A stretch of 64,000 nucleotides of DNA, from NCBI RefSeq assembly GCF_003412455.1, contig NZ_QTJU01000005.1:186001-250000 (forward strand), given 5' to 3'. The stretch comes from Deminuibacter soli. GTDB taxonomy: Bacteria; Bacteroidota; Bacteroidia; Chitinophagales; Chitinophagaceae. The notes under the pieces were generated by a model. That model searched no databases and was not told the origin of the DNA. It was given only the letters and a program-made list of their open reading frames with translations. Positions 45,195-54,656 of this stretch are shown piece by piece; the first letter of the stretch is position 1, and each line of letters starts with the position of its first letter. The translations under genes and the position numbers were made by a program.

Positions 45195-47597
45195 CTAATC
45201 CTGATTCGCTTTTCTCTTCTTTTTTTCTTTCTTGTCTTTGTTATCGTCCTGGTCATAAGCATAACCATAGTAGTCGTACGTATAATTATAGTTATAGCTA
45301 TTATATCCCTTTTTAAACCGGATATCATTCACTACTATATTAAGCTTGCACATGGTTTTGCGGTTGTATATCTTTTCGATGAGTTGTAGCTGACGCTTAT
45401 ACGTATAGTGATGTCGAACCATGTACAGCGATACATTCGCATATTTGGCCAGCAATTGTGCATCAGTTACCAGGCCAGCCGGGCTGGAATCGATCACGAT
45501 GTAATCATAATGCTTTTTTAACTCCTCGAACATCACTGCTACTTTGGGAAGCATCAGCAGTTCGGAAGGGTTTGGCGGTATCGGTCCGCTGCACAGTACA
45601 TCCAGGTTTTCCTGTATACCTGATGGCTGTACCCATTGCTGCCAGTTCTGATCTTTTGACACCGTAAAATTACTGAAGCCCCTGACCTGCAAACCAAGAT
45701 TCTCTGTAATCTTTGGCTTTCGCAAATCCATTTCCAGCAATATGACTTTCTTTTTAGCCATAGCAATGGCAATAGACAAGTTAATAGATAGAAAGGACTT
45801 ACCTTCTCCGCTCATACTTGATGTAATCAGTATAACCTTATCTTCTTCTCCGGTAAGCACATATTCAAGATTGGTACGCAAGGCACGCAGTTGCTCTGAT
45901 ATAACTGATTTTGTTTTTGACGTTATGGCTACTACATTTTCATCATCATCATGATGTCCAATTTCAGCCAGTATTGGTGTGCGGGTAATATTCGTAATAT
46001 CCTGCATCGAGGAAACACGGTTATTCAGGAATTCTTTCACATATGCGATGGCGAATGGTACCAGTAAACCAAGAATAAACCAGCCGATGACTATAAATTT
46101 CTTGTTGGGTTTGAATGGAAGAATATCAGCCTGTGCAGTATCAATAACCCGTGCATCTGCGATTGTAGACGATTTTGAGATTGCTGTCTCTTCTCTTTTT
46201 TTAAGCAGGAACAAATACAGCTCCTGTTTTATTTCCTGCTGGCGTGAATAGTCTAGAAAAATGCGCTCTTTAACAGGCACTTTGCTTATTTGAGATTCAA
46301 AACCTGATGTACGTTTCTTTAATTCACTGATGCTTGCACGGATACCGTTTTTAATCGACTGAATGCTGCTCATCAGGTCTTTCCGGAGATTCCGCAGCTG
46401 CTCGTCAACGGTTATGATAGAGGGGTGATCTGGCGTTTGGCTCATCAGCATTTTATCGCGCTGCAACTGTATATCGTTGTACCGTTGTACCAGTGCCACA
46501 AAACTCGGCTCTTGCATAACCAGTGAACTTGGCACTACACGGCTGTTGTTTTCATTCGCTGCAATAAACCGTTCCAATGATTCAACCACACTCAACTGAA
46601 CCTCCTGCGCAGTCTCCTGTTTTGCAAAATCACTTGTATTCTCAAGCAGCAGCTTAGACTGTTCACTTATATCAGTTAACCTATTTGATGTTTTAAAGCC
46701 CTCAATGTCTTTTTCAATTACCGACAGCTCTTTAAACACCAGCCCTAACCGCTCGTCGATAAACTTGACCGTGCTATCGGCCATTCGATTTTTGTCGTTA
46801 ACATTGGCCTGCATGTAAGCATCAATAAGTGTGTTAAGCACCTGCTCTCCGCGGTCGGGCAAACTCTCTTCAAGAGAAAGATTAATGATGGTTACCTGCT
46901 TGTTAGGTACAGCAACACCTAAAAGTCCACCGTACTGGCGTGCTGCGGCATCAATAGAGCCTACAGAGATTATAACAGATTGCGAAGGTTGCCAGCGGTC
47001 AAAACTCTCGCCAGGTAACAGTGCAATTACCGATGATCCGATATGCAATGAATCACCGAATAGTGCATTATATTGCTTTTCGTCCGCAGTTTTTAAGGTA
47101 TAGCCGCTTCCATCCTTTTTGCGGATTACCGTATATGCGTCAGCCACTGGTCCTTTAGCCGAATCGTATGACAAAAACCTCAGTTTTACCGGCTTATTGT
47201 TATAGATTTCCGTTTTTTTAAGCTTCCCAGGCGCAAAATAACGAACGTTCAATTCAAGGCGGCGAACCACATCCTGCATCAGGGAACGGCTCTTCAATAT
47301 TTCAACCTCGTTATCTACATTATTTTTATTCGATAAAAAACCGAGATCCTGCAGTACGCTTTCCTCCCCTACGCTGGACGAATTTTTACCGTCTTTCACC
47401 AATATTGATGCATGTATTTTATATGCAGGAGTGTTAACTACAAGACTTAGAAAAGCAAGAGCAAGACTAACTACAACTGAGACAAGTAACCAGGGCCAGA
47501 GTGCCACCAATTTTCCAATAAACTTTGTAAAAAACACCGAGCTGTCCTGTACTTTATCTTCCTGAACAGGCATATCGGCCGGAATAGTTTTTTGCAT
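45195..47597 (-). CDS. wzc: Wzc-like chain-length regulator and tyrosine autokinase
   Basis: 800 residues. An N-terminal Wzz-type domain begins with a membrane helix (about 34-54), followed by a coiled-coil periplasmic region and a second helix (about 497-517). The cytoplasmic BY-kinase domain has Walker A SSMSGEGKS at about 593-601, Walker A' ILLEMDLRKP and Walker B IVIDSSPAG. The C-terminal tail (765-781) holds nine Tyr in 17 residues, the phosphorylation cluster, before a Lys/Asp-rich end. In Gram-negative Wzx/Wzy pathways it cycles phosphorylation to drive polymer length and export through Wza. Its start is 6 bases after the Wza-like stop. Confidence 0.95.
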   Translation of the reverse strand: MQKTIPADMPVQEDKVQDSSVFFTKFIGKLVALWPWLLVSVVVSLALAFLSLVVNTPAYKIHASILVKDGKNSSSVGEESVLQDLGFLSNKNNVDNEVEILKSRSLMQDVVRRLELNVRYFAPGKLKKTEIYNNKPVKLRFLSYDSAKGPVADAYTVIRKKDGSGYTLKTADEKQYNALFGDSLHIGSSVIALLPGESFDRWQPSQSVIISVGSIDAAARQYGGLLGVAVPNKQVTIINLSLEESLPDRGEQVLNTLIDAYMQANVNDKNRMADSTVKFIDERLGLVFKELSVIEKDIEGFKTSNRLTDISEQSKLLLENTSDFAKQETAQEVQLSVVESLERFIAANENNSRVVPSSLVMQEPSFVALVQRYNDIQLQRDKMLMSQTPDHPSIITVDEQLRNLRKDLMSSIQSIKNGIRASISELKKRTSGFESQISKVPVKERIFLDYSRQQEIKQELYLFLLKKREETAISKSSTIADARVIDTAQADILPFKPNKKFIVIGWFILGLLVPFAIAYVKEFLNNRVSSMQDITNITRTPILAEIGHHDDDENVVAITSKTKSVISEQLRALRTNLEYVLTGEEDKVILITSSMSGEGKSFLSINLSIAIAMAKKKVILLEMDLRKPKITENLGLQVRGFSNFTVSKDQNWQQWVQPSGIQENLDVLCSGPIPPNPSELLMLPKVAVMFEELKKHYDYIVIDSSPAGLVTDAQLLAKYANVSLYMVRHHYTYKRQLQLIEKIYNRKTMCKLNIVVNDIRFKKGYNSYNYNYTYDYYGYAYDQDDNKDKKEKKKRKANQD

Positions 47598-47602
47598 CTT
47601 GT

Positions 47603-48418
47603 TTAAAGTCTTGAAATGATGATAATTAATAATGAAATAACTGAAACGGCGATGGTAAGATTTCTTGCACGGTATGCATCAGTAGAAGCGATCTTAGCTT
47701 TGTTAGGCTCAACATATACCATATCTCCCTGGCTCAGATAAAAATAGGGGGACTGCACGGTTTGCGAAAGATTGTTCAGGTCTAGCCGCACTACTTTCTT
47801 GCTGCCAAGAGAATCACGGATAACCATTACATTTTCCCTTCTTCCGAAAATAGACAGATCCCCGGCCATGCTGATGGCGTCCAATACGCTTACCTTTTCG
47901 TTAGGCACCGTATAGGTACCGGGGCGCTGTACTTCCCCCAGCACCGAAACGCTGAAATTGGTGAAGCGTACATTTACAACCGGTGTTTTATAGTATTTGG
48001 CCACAATATTATGTATGGTATCGCGTGCCGCCGCGGTTGTTAACCCGCTTACTTTAATCTTTCCCACAATAGGCAATTCAATCAGCCCGTCCCTGTCTAC
48101 CATAAAGCCGTTTACAGGCAGGCTTGCACCACCACCGGAAGAAGGCTGTACAGGAAATGCTGCACTGTTCGTGTTCGACAACACACTGTTTTCGCCCGGG
48201 TCAAGTGTTAAGATAGTTACCTGTAAAATATCGTTGCTCTGGATAACAGGGTCAACGAATTTCTTCACCTGGTTTTCATGAACCTTCAGGTATAACGAAT
48301 CCGGCACGTCCTGGAAATAAGCAATTTTCTTATTGGTGCTGCATGCTACTGATAAGCTTGATATCACAATCCCGAGTAAAATAAATTGCAACGGGATTTT
48401 CCCTGAAAAAATGCGCAT
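47603..48418 (-). CDS. wza: Wza-like polysaccharide export lipoprotein
   Basis: 271 residues. Lipoprotein signal ends VISSLSVACS (lipobox SVAC). Poly_export (PES) domain: VIQSNDILQVTILTLDPGENS, MVDRDGLIELPIVGKIKVSGLT, VVNVRFTNFSVSVLGEVQRPGTYTV, then a SLBB-type region (EKVSVLDAISMAGDLSIFG, GDMVYVEPN). It ends with a C-terminal membrane helix, a feature of Bacteroidota Wza homologues. It forms the outer-membrane channel for polymer export. The ATG at 48418 is used; the longer TTG frame runs into the Uxs gene. Confidence 0.93.
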   Translation of the reverse strand: MRIFSGKIPLQFILLGIVISSLSVACSTNKKIAYFQDVPDSLYLKVHENQVKKFVDPVIQSNDILQVTILTLDPGENSVLSNTNSAAFPVQPSSGGGASLPVNGFMVDRDGLIELPIVGKIKVSGLTTAAARDTIHNIVAKYYKTPVVNVRFTNFSVSVLGEVQRPGTYTVPNEKVSVLDAISMAGDLSIFGRRENVMVIRDSLGSKKVVRLDLNNLSQTVQSPYFYLSQGDMVYVEPNKAKIASTDAYRARNLTIAVSVISLLIIIISRL

Positions 48419-48473
48419 CTTGTATGTGTTTAAATGAAATAACCGGCTGCCGGCCGTTATCACTGTGGTGTTA

Positions 48474-49460
48474 TTATTTAGTATAACCTGTAAAATCCTT
48501 GTGATCTTTTTTATACAGCTGTTCCTGCGTAAGCGTTTGGAAGTAGGCATAGGTTTTAGCCAAACCTTCCTGGCGGGATACTTTTGGTTCCCATCCAAGC
48601 AATTGCTTCGCCAGGGTTATATCGGGCTGGCGTTGCTTGGGATCATCTGTGGGAAGCGGGTTATAAATCACCTTTTGTTTTGCACCTGTTAATGCCAGTA
48701 TCTCTTCTGCAAACTGCCTGATGGTAATTTCAGAAGGGTTGCCAATGTTTACCGGCGATGCGTAGTCACTCATCAGCAAACGGTAAATGCCTTCTACCAG
48801 GTCATCAACATAACAGAAAGAACGTGTCTGGCTGCCATCACCGAAAACAGTTAGATCTTCTCCTCTCAATGCCTGTCCAATGAATGCAGGCAATACACGG
48901 CCGTCATTCAATCGCATACGTGGGCCGTAGGTATTGAAAATGCGGATGATCCTTGTTTCAAGGCCATGATAAGTATGGTAGGCCATAGTAATGGCTTCCT
49001 GGTAACGTTTTGCTTCGTCGTACACACCGCGCGGACCCACGGGGTTTACGTTACCCCAATAAGATTCGGTTTGCGGATGAACGGCAGGATCTCCGTATAC
49101 TTCTGAAGTAGAAGCCACGAGAATACGCGCCTTCTTTTCTTTTGCAAGACCAAGCAGGTTGTGCGTACCCATTGCGCCGACTTTCAGGGTTTGAATGGGT
49201 ATTTTAAGATAGTCAATGGGACTTGCAGGAGAAGCGAAATGCAATATATAATCCAGTTTACCCGGAACATGTACAAATTTGCTTACATCATGATGATAAA
49301 ACTCAAAATCAGGCAGGGCAAACAGGTGTTCGATATTCTGTTTATCACCTGTAATAAGATTATCCATGCCTATAACATGATACCCTTCTGCGATGAAACG
49401 GTCGCAAAGATGAGAACCCAGAAAGCCGGCTGCACCGGTAATTAAAACTCGTTTTTTCAT
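48474..49460 (-). CDS. uxs: UDP-glucuronate decarboxylase (UDP-xylose synthase)
   Basis: 328 residues, short-chain dehydrogenase fold. NAD-binding start [20 protein letters not shown]; the Uxs-typical [24 protein letters not shown]; the catalytic set STSEVYGDP ... [14 protein letters not shown]; and [13 protein letters not shown]. It oxidises and decarboxylates UDP-glucuronate to UDP-xylose. The gene starts 46 bases after ugd, which makes UDP-glucuronate, so the two form a pathway step pair. A C-terminal extension ([15 protein letters not shown]) is not conserved. Alternative: a general UDP-glucuronate epimerase, less likely given the SPID motif. Confidence 0.9.
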   Translation of the reverse strand: MKKRVLITGAAGFLGSHLCDRFIAEGYHVIGMDNLITGDKQNIEHLFALPDFEFYHHDVSKFVHVPGKLDYILHFASPASPIDYLKIPIQTLKVGAMGTHNLLGLAKEKKARILVASTSEVYGDPAVHPQTESYWGNVNPVGPRGVYDEAKRYQEAITMAYHTYHGLETRIIRIFNTYGPRMRLNDGRVLPAFIGQALRGEDLTVFGDGSQTRSFCYVDDLVEGIYRLLMSDYASPVNIGNPSEITIRQFAEEILALTGAKQKVIYNPLPTDDPKQRQPDITLAKQLLGWEPKVSRQEGLAKTYAYFQTLTQEQLYKKDHKDFTGYTK

Positions 49461-49506
49461 TATTGTAAATACTTCAGAAGTTGATATTGGATTTTTGAAA
49501 CCGGCA

Positions 49507-50829
49507 TTAATTGTTTACGCCTATGCAATAATATGTGAAGCCTTTTTCTGCAAGTTCTTTTGCTTCATAAATGTTGCGTCCGTCAAAAAGCACTGCATCT
49601 TTCAGGTTTTCCTTCACCTGTTTCCAGTCTGGCAGGCGAAACTCATTCCATTCAGTTACCAGCAGCAGTGCATCAGCATTCGTAAGCGCACCGGCAGCGT
49701 CTGTCGCATAAGTTATTTTATCGCCCAGCATATGTTTCGCTTCTTTCATTGCCACAGGATCATAAGCCTGAACTTTTGCACCCACAGCCAGTAAAGATTC
49801 AATCAGTACCAGTGAAGGCGCTTCGCGCATATCATCGGTATTTGGTTTAAAAGAAAGCCCCCACAATGCAAATGTTTTGCCGGCCAGGCTTTCGTTGCCG
49901 TAGTGTTTTTTGATTTTATTGAACAGCACATTTTTCTGATCATCATTTACATCTTCTACAGATTGCAGAATGCGCAGCTGATAACCATAGTCTTTTGCCG
50001 TGCGTACCAGTGCTTTTACATCTTTGGGAAAGCAGGAACCGCCGTAACCAATGCCGGGGTAGATGAACTTATTACCAATGCGCGGATCAGAGCCTATACC
50101 CTTTCTCACTTCGTTTACATTGGCGCCTGCGAGCTCACACAAATTAGCGATGTCGTTCATGAACGAAATTTTTGTAGCCAGCATCGCATTGGCTGCATAC
50201 TTGGTCATTTCCGCAGAGGGAATGTCCATGAATAAAATGGGGTGTCCATTCAGTACAAACGGATGGTACAGCTTTCTCAGCCTTTCTTCTGCCTGGGCAG
50301 ATTCAACGCCGATAACAATCCTGTCTGGTTTTAAAAAGTCGTCGATTGCCGCGCCTTCTTTCAAAAATTCAGGATTAGAAGCCACATCGTATGAAAGGTT
50401 TGACTTGCGTGCTGCCAATGCATTGGCAATGGCACCTTTTACTTTGGCAGCAGTACCTACAGGAACAGTGCTTTTTGTTACCACTACCAGGTAATTCTGC
50501 ATATGCGCACCAATGGTTTCAGCAACCTGTAATACATATTTCAAATCGGCACTACCATCTTCACCGGGAGGTGTACCTACTGCAATAAATGCCACCTCTG
50601 CTCCTAGTATTGATTCAGCCAGGCTGGTGCTAAACTGCAGGCGCCCTTTCTGAAAATTGCGCTGTACAATGGCATCCAGACCAGGTTCATAAATTGGCAG
50701 AATACCTTTCTTCAGGTTTTCAATTTTCTGCTCCATTACATCCACACAAACAACTTCGGTACCCACTTCAGCCAAACAAGCGCCAGTTACTAAACCTACA
50801 TAACCAGTTCCTACAATAACAATTTTCAT
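49507..50829 (-). CDS. ugd: UDP-glucose 6-dehydrogenase
   Basis: 440 residues. Oxidises UDP-glucose to UDP-glucuronate with two NAD+. [20 protein letters not shown] is the NAD site, followed by [56 protein letters not shown] with the catalytic Cys, and the C-terminal [17 protein letters not shown]. Family length and motifs are complete. ATG at 50829 is used since the frame to 50895 begins at TTG. It feeds Uxs just downstream and also supplies glucuronate for colanic-acid-like polymer. A short GCGC/GCGC hairpin lies in its leader at 50867-50878. Confidence 0.95.
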   Translation of the reverse strand: MKIVIVGTGYVGLVTGACLAEVGTEVVCVDVMEQKIENLKKGILPIYEPGLDAIVQRNFQKGRLQFSTSLAESILGAEVAFIAVGTPPGEDGSADLKYVLQVAETIGAHMQNYLVVVTKSTVPVGTAAKVKGAIANALAARKSNLSYDVASNPEFLKEGAAIDDFLKPDRIVIGVESAQAEERLRKLYHPFVLNGHPILFMDIPSAEMTKYAANAMLATKISFMNDIANLCELAGANVNEVRKGIGSDPRIGNKFIYPGIGYGGSCFPKDVKALVRTAKDYGYQLRILQSVEDVNDDQKNVLFNKIKKHYGNESLAGKTFALWGLSFKPNTDDMREAPSLVLIESLLAVGAKVQAYDPVAMKEAKHMLGDKITYATDAAGALTNADALLLVTEWNEFRLPDWKQVKENLKDAVLFDGRNIYEAKELAEKGFTYYCIGVNN

Positions 50830-51286
50830 GAGATTAATTGGTTTGAAATATGATATATATAAAATGGCGCGAAAGCGCGATACTAATGAAAACAAGCGTG
50901 TTGTACCAAGTTGTTATTCAAAACAGGAGGAAATAAGGATGCCGGGTATACCCGGTACGGCTTCGCCATCTCAGTCACAGCCGTCAATTTAATGACCGTC
51001 GTAATGATTACTTACCTGGCAATACCTGGTTCAGTATGCCGTATGTTCCCCTTTACAATAATTAGCAGGCACTAATTTTATAAAAGGGCCCGTCTGCGTA
51101 GTGTACAGACATATGTGCGACAGCGGCAGATAAAATCAAGGCAGCTCATCCGGAATCGTGTTATTGGCTAACACTATCCCTGATGGCTTCGATATGCCTG
51201 CGGAATCCGAAATTCATCTAGCTTCAATACCTGCCTGCAGAAAAAACAATGCACCTTTTTTATTGCAGGACTTTGTACCAACAATG
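50830..51286. other. Intergenic region inside the exopolysaccharide locus
   Basis: No gene. It carries a perfect 14-base palindrome CCGGGTATACCCGG at 50942-50955 and a small hairpin at 50867-50878 in the ugd leader. No full TAnnTTTG promoter match was found, but the length suggests separate expression of ugd and the genes after it. The small frame 51158-51355 is not convincing. Confidence 0.4.
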
Positions 51287-51841
51287 CTAAAAATCAAGAC
51301 CGTAAGCGACGCCAAATACAAGCATGGCTTCCTGGTTATATTTATTACTCGATGATGTTGCCTGGTACCTGAAGCTGATATCTACTTTATCCCTGATCAG
51401 GTAACCAATAGTTGGTGCATACGTAGGCACCCAGCTCTTTGATCTTATTACGCTAAAGCCCAATCTGGGCTCTATATAAAAAGTATTCATAGCCTCGTCA
51501 TCATACAATACGTCTGTTGGAGTAAACGAATACCTGAACCCGGCTAAAAGCGATATTGGCTTAAGATAACCGGCATTTATCATTGTCTTACCGCGCGGCA
51601 CCATTTTGCCGGGGAAGATAAAAAGCCCACCAGACACAACCAGGTCGGCCGATTCACTCAGCGGCATAATTAATTTAGCCGCGGCACCGCCACCGGTTTT
51701 CTGGCTCTGGGCAAAATAGCCGCCCATAGGCATTACGCCTTGCACTTCAAGCGAAACGTGCGAAGGCTTATCGTAAAATTGCGCGCTGGCATTAATGCCG
51801 GCAGTTAACAACAGGGCTAGTATTGCCAATAATGACTTCAT
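51287..51841 (-). CDS. Outer-membrane beta-barrel protein in the exopolysaccharide locus
   Basis: 184 residues: signal peptide (1-20, ending INASAQ), then alternating hydrophobic/aromatic strands typical of a small outer-membrane barrel (HVSLEVQGVMPMGGYF, LVVSGGLFIFPGKM, FYIEPRLGFSVIRS, VDISFRYQATSS), ending GVAYGLDF with terminal Phe. I do not recognise a named family. It lies between the initiating phosphotransferase and Ugd on the same strand, so it may help polymer passage or surface retention, which is inference only. Confidence 0.65.
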   Translation of the reverse strand: MKSLLAILALLLTAGINASAQFYDKPSHVSLEVQGVMPMGGYFAQSQKTGGGAAAKLIMPLSESADLVVSGGLFIFPGKMVPRGKTMINAGYLKPISLLAGFRYSFTPTDVLYDDEAMNTFYIEPRLGFSVIRSKSWVPTYAPTIGYLIRDKVDISFRYQATSSSNKYNQEAMLVFGVAYGLDF

Positions 51842-51898
51842 AATACGGGTTTATTAAACAAAACTTCGGGTTAAAACACTATCTAAAAACACTAAATA

Positions 51899-53302
51899 CT
51901 AATAAGCTGTATCCTCACCTCTGAACACATTAATCACAGTCATAAAAATGATGCGTATATCCAGCATTAATGACCAGTTTTCCATATACCAGATATCACA
52001 CTCCACACGCTTCTTCATTAACCTGGTTTGCTTTGTTTCACCGCGGTAACCATTTACCTGCGCCCAGCCTGTAATACCGGGTTTTAAAAACTGGCGAACC
52101 ATGTATTGATTGATCAACGCACTGTATTCTTCTGTATGTTTAAGCATGTGCGGGCGCGGGCCAACAATGCTCATATCACCTTTCAGCACATTGAAAAACT
52201 GCGGAAATTCGTCCAGGCTTGTTTTACGCAAAAAAGCACCTATCCTGGTGACACGTATATCATTTTTAGTAGCCTGCACTTCGTCGCTGCGTTCGTTCAC
52301 CGTCATGCTCCTGAACTTGTAACACCAGAAAGGCTTGTTGTTTTTACCTGAACGCAGCTGCCTGAAAAATACCGGCCCGCGCGATTCCAGTTTAATCAGC
52401 AAACCTATAATGGGTACCAGCCATGACAATACGAGCACTATTACCAGGAAGCTCATTACCACGTCGAATATTTTTTTCTTGGCCCGGTTATTAAGCATGT
52501 TCAGCGGCTCTGCACGCAGGCTGCGAACAGGCATACTGTCGAGGTATTCAACATACGATAAAGAGGTTTCCTGTTTCTCGTTAAAGTCGCCTACGAACTT
52601 CACGCGCACACAATATTTATCTGCAACTTCTACAAGTTTGGTTACTTCGGTATGTTGGCCGGGTAATAAAGTAGAATAGATTTCTCGGATATCATTTTTA
52701 ACGGCAAACTCAATACACTGCTCAATAGGACCAACAATATCCCCTTCCCTGTTAATGGCAGAATTACTTAAATGACTTCCGTTATCGAAGAAGCCTTCGA
52801 ATGAATAAATATTGCTGTTGCCTTCAAAATATTCTGCCAGCCTTACACCGGTTTGATTATAACCAATGATGGCTGTTTTCATTTGCAGCTTGGCCTTCTT
52901 TATGATAAACTCAACAATGTAAGTAACAAAAAAACGGCTTATTACAAAAGCCAATCCAAGTATGCCTGAACAAACAAGCAACAGTTTTTTAAACATCACG
53001 TCTTCACTGGAGATCAGTAAAAACATAGCCAGGAAAGAAATATGAACGAGTGTTGTTTTAGCTGTTTGGCGCAAAATGCTTTCAAGCCTGTTCAGTGTAT
53101 CGTACTGGTATAAACGCAGAAAGAATGCAGCCATTAACCAGCTGACATTATAAACGATAAAATTAAGCGGAGTGTAATAAGCAATTGAAGGATCTTTCAA
53201 CTGATGAAAGAATGCATAGGATGCAATCCAGGAGCCGTTAACGATAATGAAATCGCTAACAAGCAAAGTAATCCGTAAAAGATAAGCAAAGCGGCTTCCC
53301 AT
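51899..53302 (-). CDS. wcaJ: WcaJ-like undecaprenyl-phosphate glucose phosphotransferase
   Basis: 467 residues. The N-terminal half has four membrane helices and a CoA-binding-3 type domain (KTAIIGYNQTGVRLAEYFEG), with a fifth helix before the catalytic bacterial sugar transferase domain: GPVFFRQLRSGKNNKPFWCYKFRSM, then SLDEFPQFFNVLKGDMSIVG-like motif and KPGITGWAQVNGYRGET. It transfers glucose-1-phosphate (or another hexose-1-P) to undecaprenyl phosphate, the first step of repeat synthesis. A promoter-like TAGATTTG lies at 53360-53367; it supports ATG at 53302 over TTG at 53380, which would be upstream of the transcript. Confidence 0.93.
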   Translation of the reverse strand: MGSRFAYLLRITLLVSDFIIVNGSWIASYAFFHQLKDPSIAYYTPLNFIVYNVSWLMAAFFLRLYQYDTLNRLESILRQTAKTTLVHISFLAMFLLISSEDVMFKKLLLVCSGILGLAFVISRFFVTYIVEFIIKKAKLQMKTAIIGYNQTGVRLAEYFEGNSNIYSFEGFFDNGSHLSNSAINREGDIVGPIEQCIEFAVKNDIREIYSTLLPGQHTEVTKLVEVADKYCVRVKFVGDFNEKQETSLSYVEYLDSMPVRSLRAEPLNMLNNRAKKKIFDVVMSFLVIVLVLSWLVPIIGLLIKLESRGPVFFRQLRSGKNNKPFWCYKFRSMTVNERSDEVQATKNDIRVTRIGAFLRKTSLDEFPQFFNVLKGDMSIVGPRPHMLKHTEEYSALINQYMVRQFLKPGITGWAQVNGYRGETKQTRLMKKRVECDIWYMENWSLMLDIRIIFMTVINVFRGEDTAY

Positions 53303-53359
53303 TGGATGTTTAGGGTTTAAAAACACATTCTTTAAAGGTATCGGGTTATAACAGTGTCG

Positions 53360-53367
53360 CAAATCTA
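53360..53367 (-). promoter_or_regulatory. Predicted -7 element of the main exopolysaccharide operon
   Basis: Minus strand reads TAGATTTG, a full match to TAnnTTTG, about 58 bases before the wcaJ ATG. The -33 TTTG is not clear at the right spacing, so only the -7 element is supported. Confidence 0.45.
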
Positions 53368-53560
53368 TTGCTTTTATCAATCAATTTGCACATGCTTCAT
53401 CTGGTATAAATAAATTAATATACTCGCTTCCCCAACAAAATCAATCCATCCACGTATAAGAAATAGTTATACAAAACAAACATTAATAAATTCGGTTAAT
53501 AGCACCTTTTCTTAGGGCAAGCAATGCAATATTCAGATAACCTTAGCAGAAATAACATTA

Positions 53561-53588
53561 GCCAGGCAGCCGTTTATGGCAGCCTGGC
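53561..53588 (-). terminator. Possible terminator hairpin after the WecB/TagA gene
   Basis: GCCAGGC A GCC, loop GTTTAT, GGC A GCCTGGC: a 10-pair stem with one A-A mismatch. The following T run on the minus strand is weak (TAATGTTATTTC), so termination is uncertain. Confidence 0.4.
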
Positions 53589-53749
53589 CTTTGTCTTTGC
53601 CTTACACCAGACACAGCAATAACATTACGGCTAATCGTTAATATTACCGTTTAGTTAATCACTTGCAATGTTGTAAGCTGGCGTTTGTAAACTGGCTGTA
53701 AGAGTTGGGTTTAGGGTTGAAACTGCCAGACAAAACGCCGACATAGTTA

Positions 53750-54553
53750 TCACTGCACCAGTGGTTCTATAATTTCTCTTTGGGTGAATTTTGTACTTGT
53801 ACTCTTCATCATCAGTAACCTGATTTTCTCACTTAGTACAAGTGTGGTATAAACTGCATAGGTAGCGAGGTAGCTTGTAAAAATTTTACGGGGTTCGTTG
53901 GCCATGTTGTAAGCCCATTCCATATTCCCGTTTTTCATCCATTTCGGTGCGCGTTTTTTAATACCAACCAGTGCAGGCAAGGCATCGCCTATACCTACCA
54001 TTACGCCTGGTATCCTGCCCCTCATTTCATACATCCATTTCTCCTGGCGGCGCACTCCCGATACCACAAAAACTATCTGGGCTTTTGATTTGGTTATTTT
54101 ATTCGCAATATCTTCCTTGTCCTGCTCTGTTAAAGAACGGAAAGGATAAGAATATTTACCTGCGATTTGCAATGATGGATAATGCTGTGTAATATAGTCG
54201 GATGCCCTTTTCAACACCTCTGAAGAACCGCCGTAGAAAAACACGGGTAACTGTTCTTCCTCTGCCCTGGCAAATAAGCCATTGAGCAATTCAGTCGCTA
54301 CCTGCGGCTCCTGTTTAATTCCATGTAATAGTTTAATTGACCTAGATAAAGGCATCCCATCTGGAGCAACGATGTCAGCACTTGTAAGTGCCTCACGGAA
54401 GGATCGGTTTCGCCGGGCTTCTACTACCGAATGAACATTCGCGATGCATACATAACTCGGTTTATGTTGCTTTGCAAGGTTCACAATGTGGCACAATAAA
54501 GTTTCGTAGGAGCCCAAGCTTACCTTTAAGCTCAGAAGCTTCAGCTTTAGCAT
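53750..54553 (-). CDS. WecB/TagA/CpsF family (GT26) glycosyltransferase
   Basis: 267 residues. The GT26 core is present: YVCIANVHSVVEARRNRSFREAL, the catalytic Asp motif SADIVAPDGMPL, and VFFYGGSSEVLKRASDYI, VVSGVRRQEKWM and KKRAPKWMKNGNMEWAYNMANEPRK. The usual GxGxxFDxxAG stretch reads GIGDALPALVGIK, a departure from the consensus. The family adds ManNAc-like sugars to lipid carriers. The protein has a C-terminal extension (about 25 residues). It has its own strong promoter and is separated from wcaJ by 447 bases, so it is at the edge of the locus. Confidence 0.85.
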   Translation of the reverse strand: MLKLKLLSLKVSLGSYETLLCHIVNLAKQHKPSYVCIANVHSVVEARRNRSFREALTSADIVAPDGMPLSRSIKLLHGIKQEPQVATELLNGLFARAEEEQLPVFFYGGSSEVLKRASDYITQHYPSLQIAGKYSYPFRSLTEQDKEDIANKITKSKAQIVFVVSGVRRQEKWMYEMRGRIPGVMVGIGDALPALVGIKKRAPKWMKNGNMEWAYNMANEPRKIFTSYLATYAVYTTLVLSEKIRLLMMKSTSTKFTQREIIEPLVQ

Positions 54554-54624
54554 AGGACATTGTTTTTAAGGTTCAGGGCCACGGAATAAAAACACGAAAC
54601 ACTCTTCTTTTAAAACTCTCTTAA

Positions 54625-54656
54625 CAAATATAGGAGGCGAATGTATATCGAACAAA
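54625..54656 (-). promoter_or_regulatory. Predicted Bacteroidota promoter of the GT26 gene
   Basis: On the minus strand TTTG (54656-54653), a 20-base spacer, then TATATTTG (54632-54625): both elements and spacing fit the Bacteroidota -33/-7 consensus. The predicted transcript starts about 65 bases before the ATG. Confidence 0.65.

Larger units (their letters stand above)
53303..53749. other. Intergenic region upstream of wcaJ
   Basis: No gene. It holds the predicted wcaJ promoter (53360-53367) and a hairpin at 53561-53588 just downstream of the WecB/TagA-type gene. The rest is AT-rich with nothing I can name. Confidence 0.45.

Noticed and set aside
51158-51355. 65-codon plus-strand frame upstream of ugd
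   Set aside because: Overlaps the outer-membrane barrel gene at its 3' end on the opposite strand, no recognisable motif.
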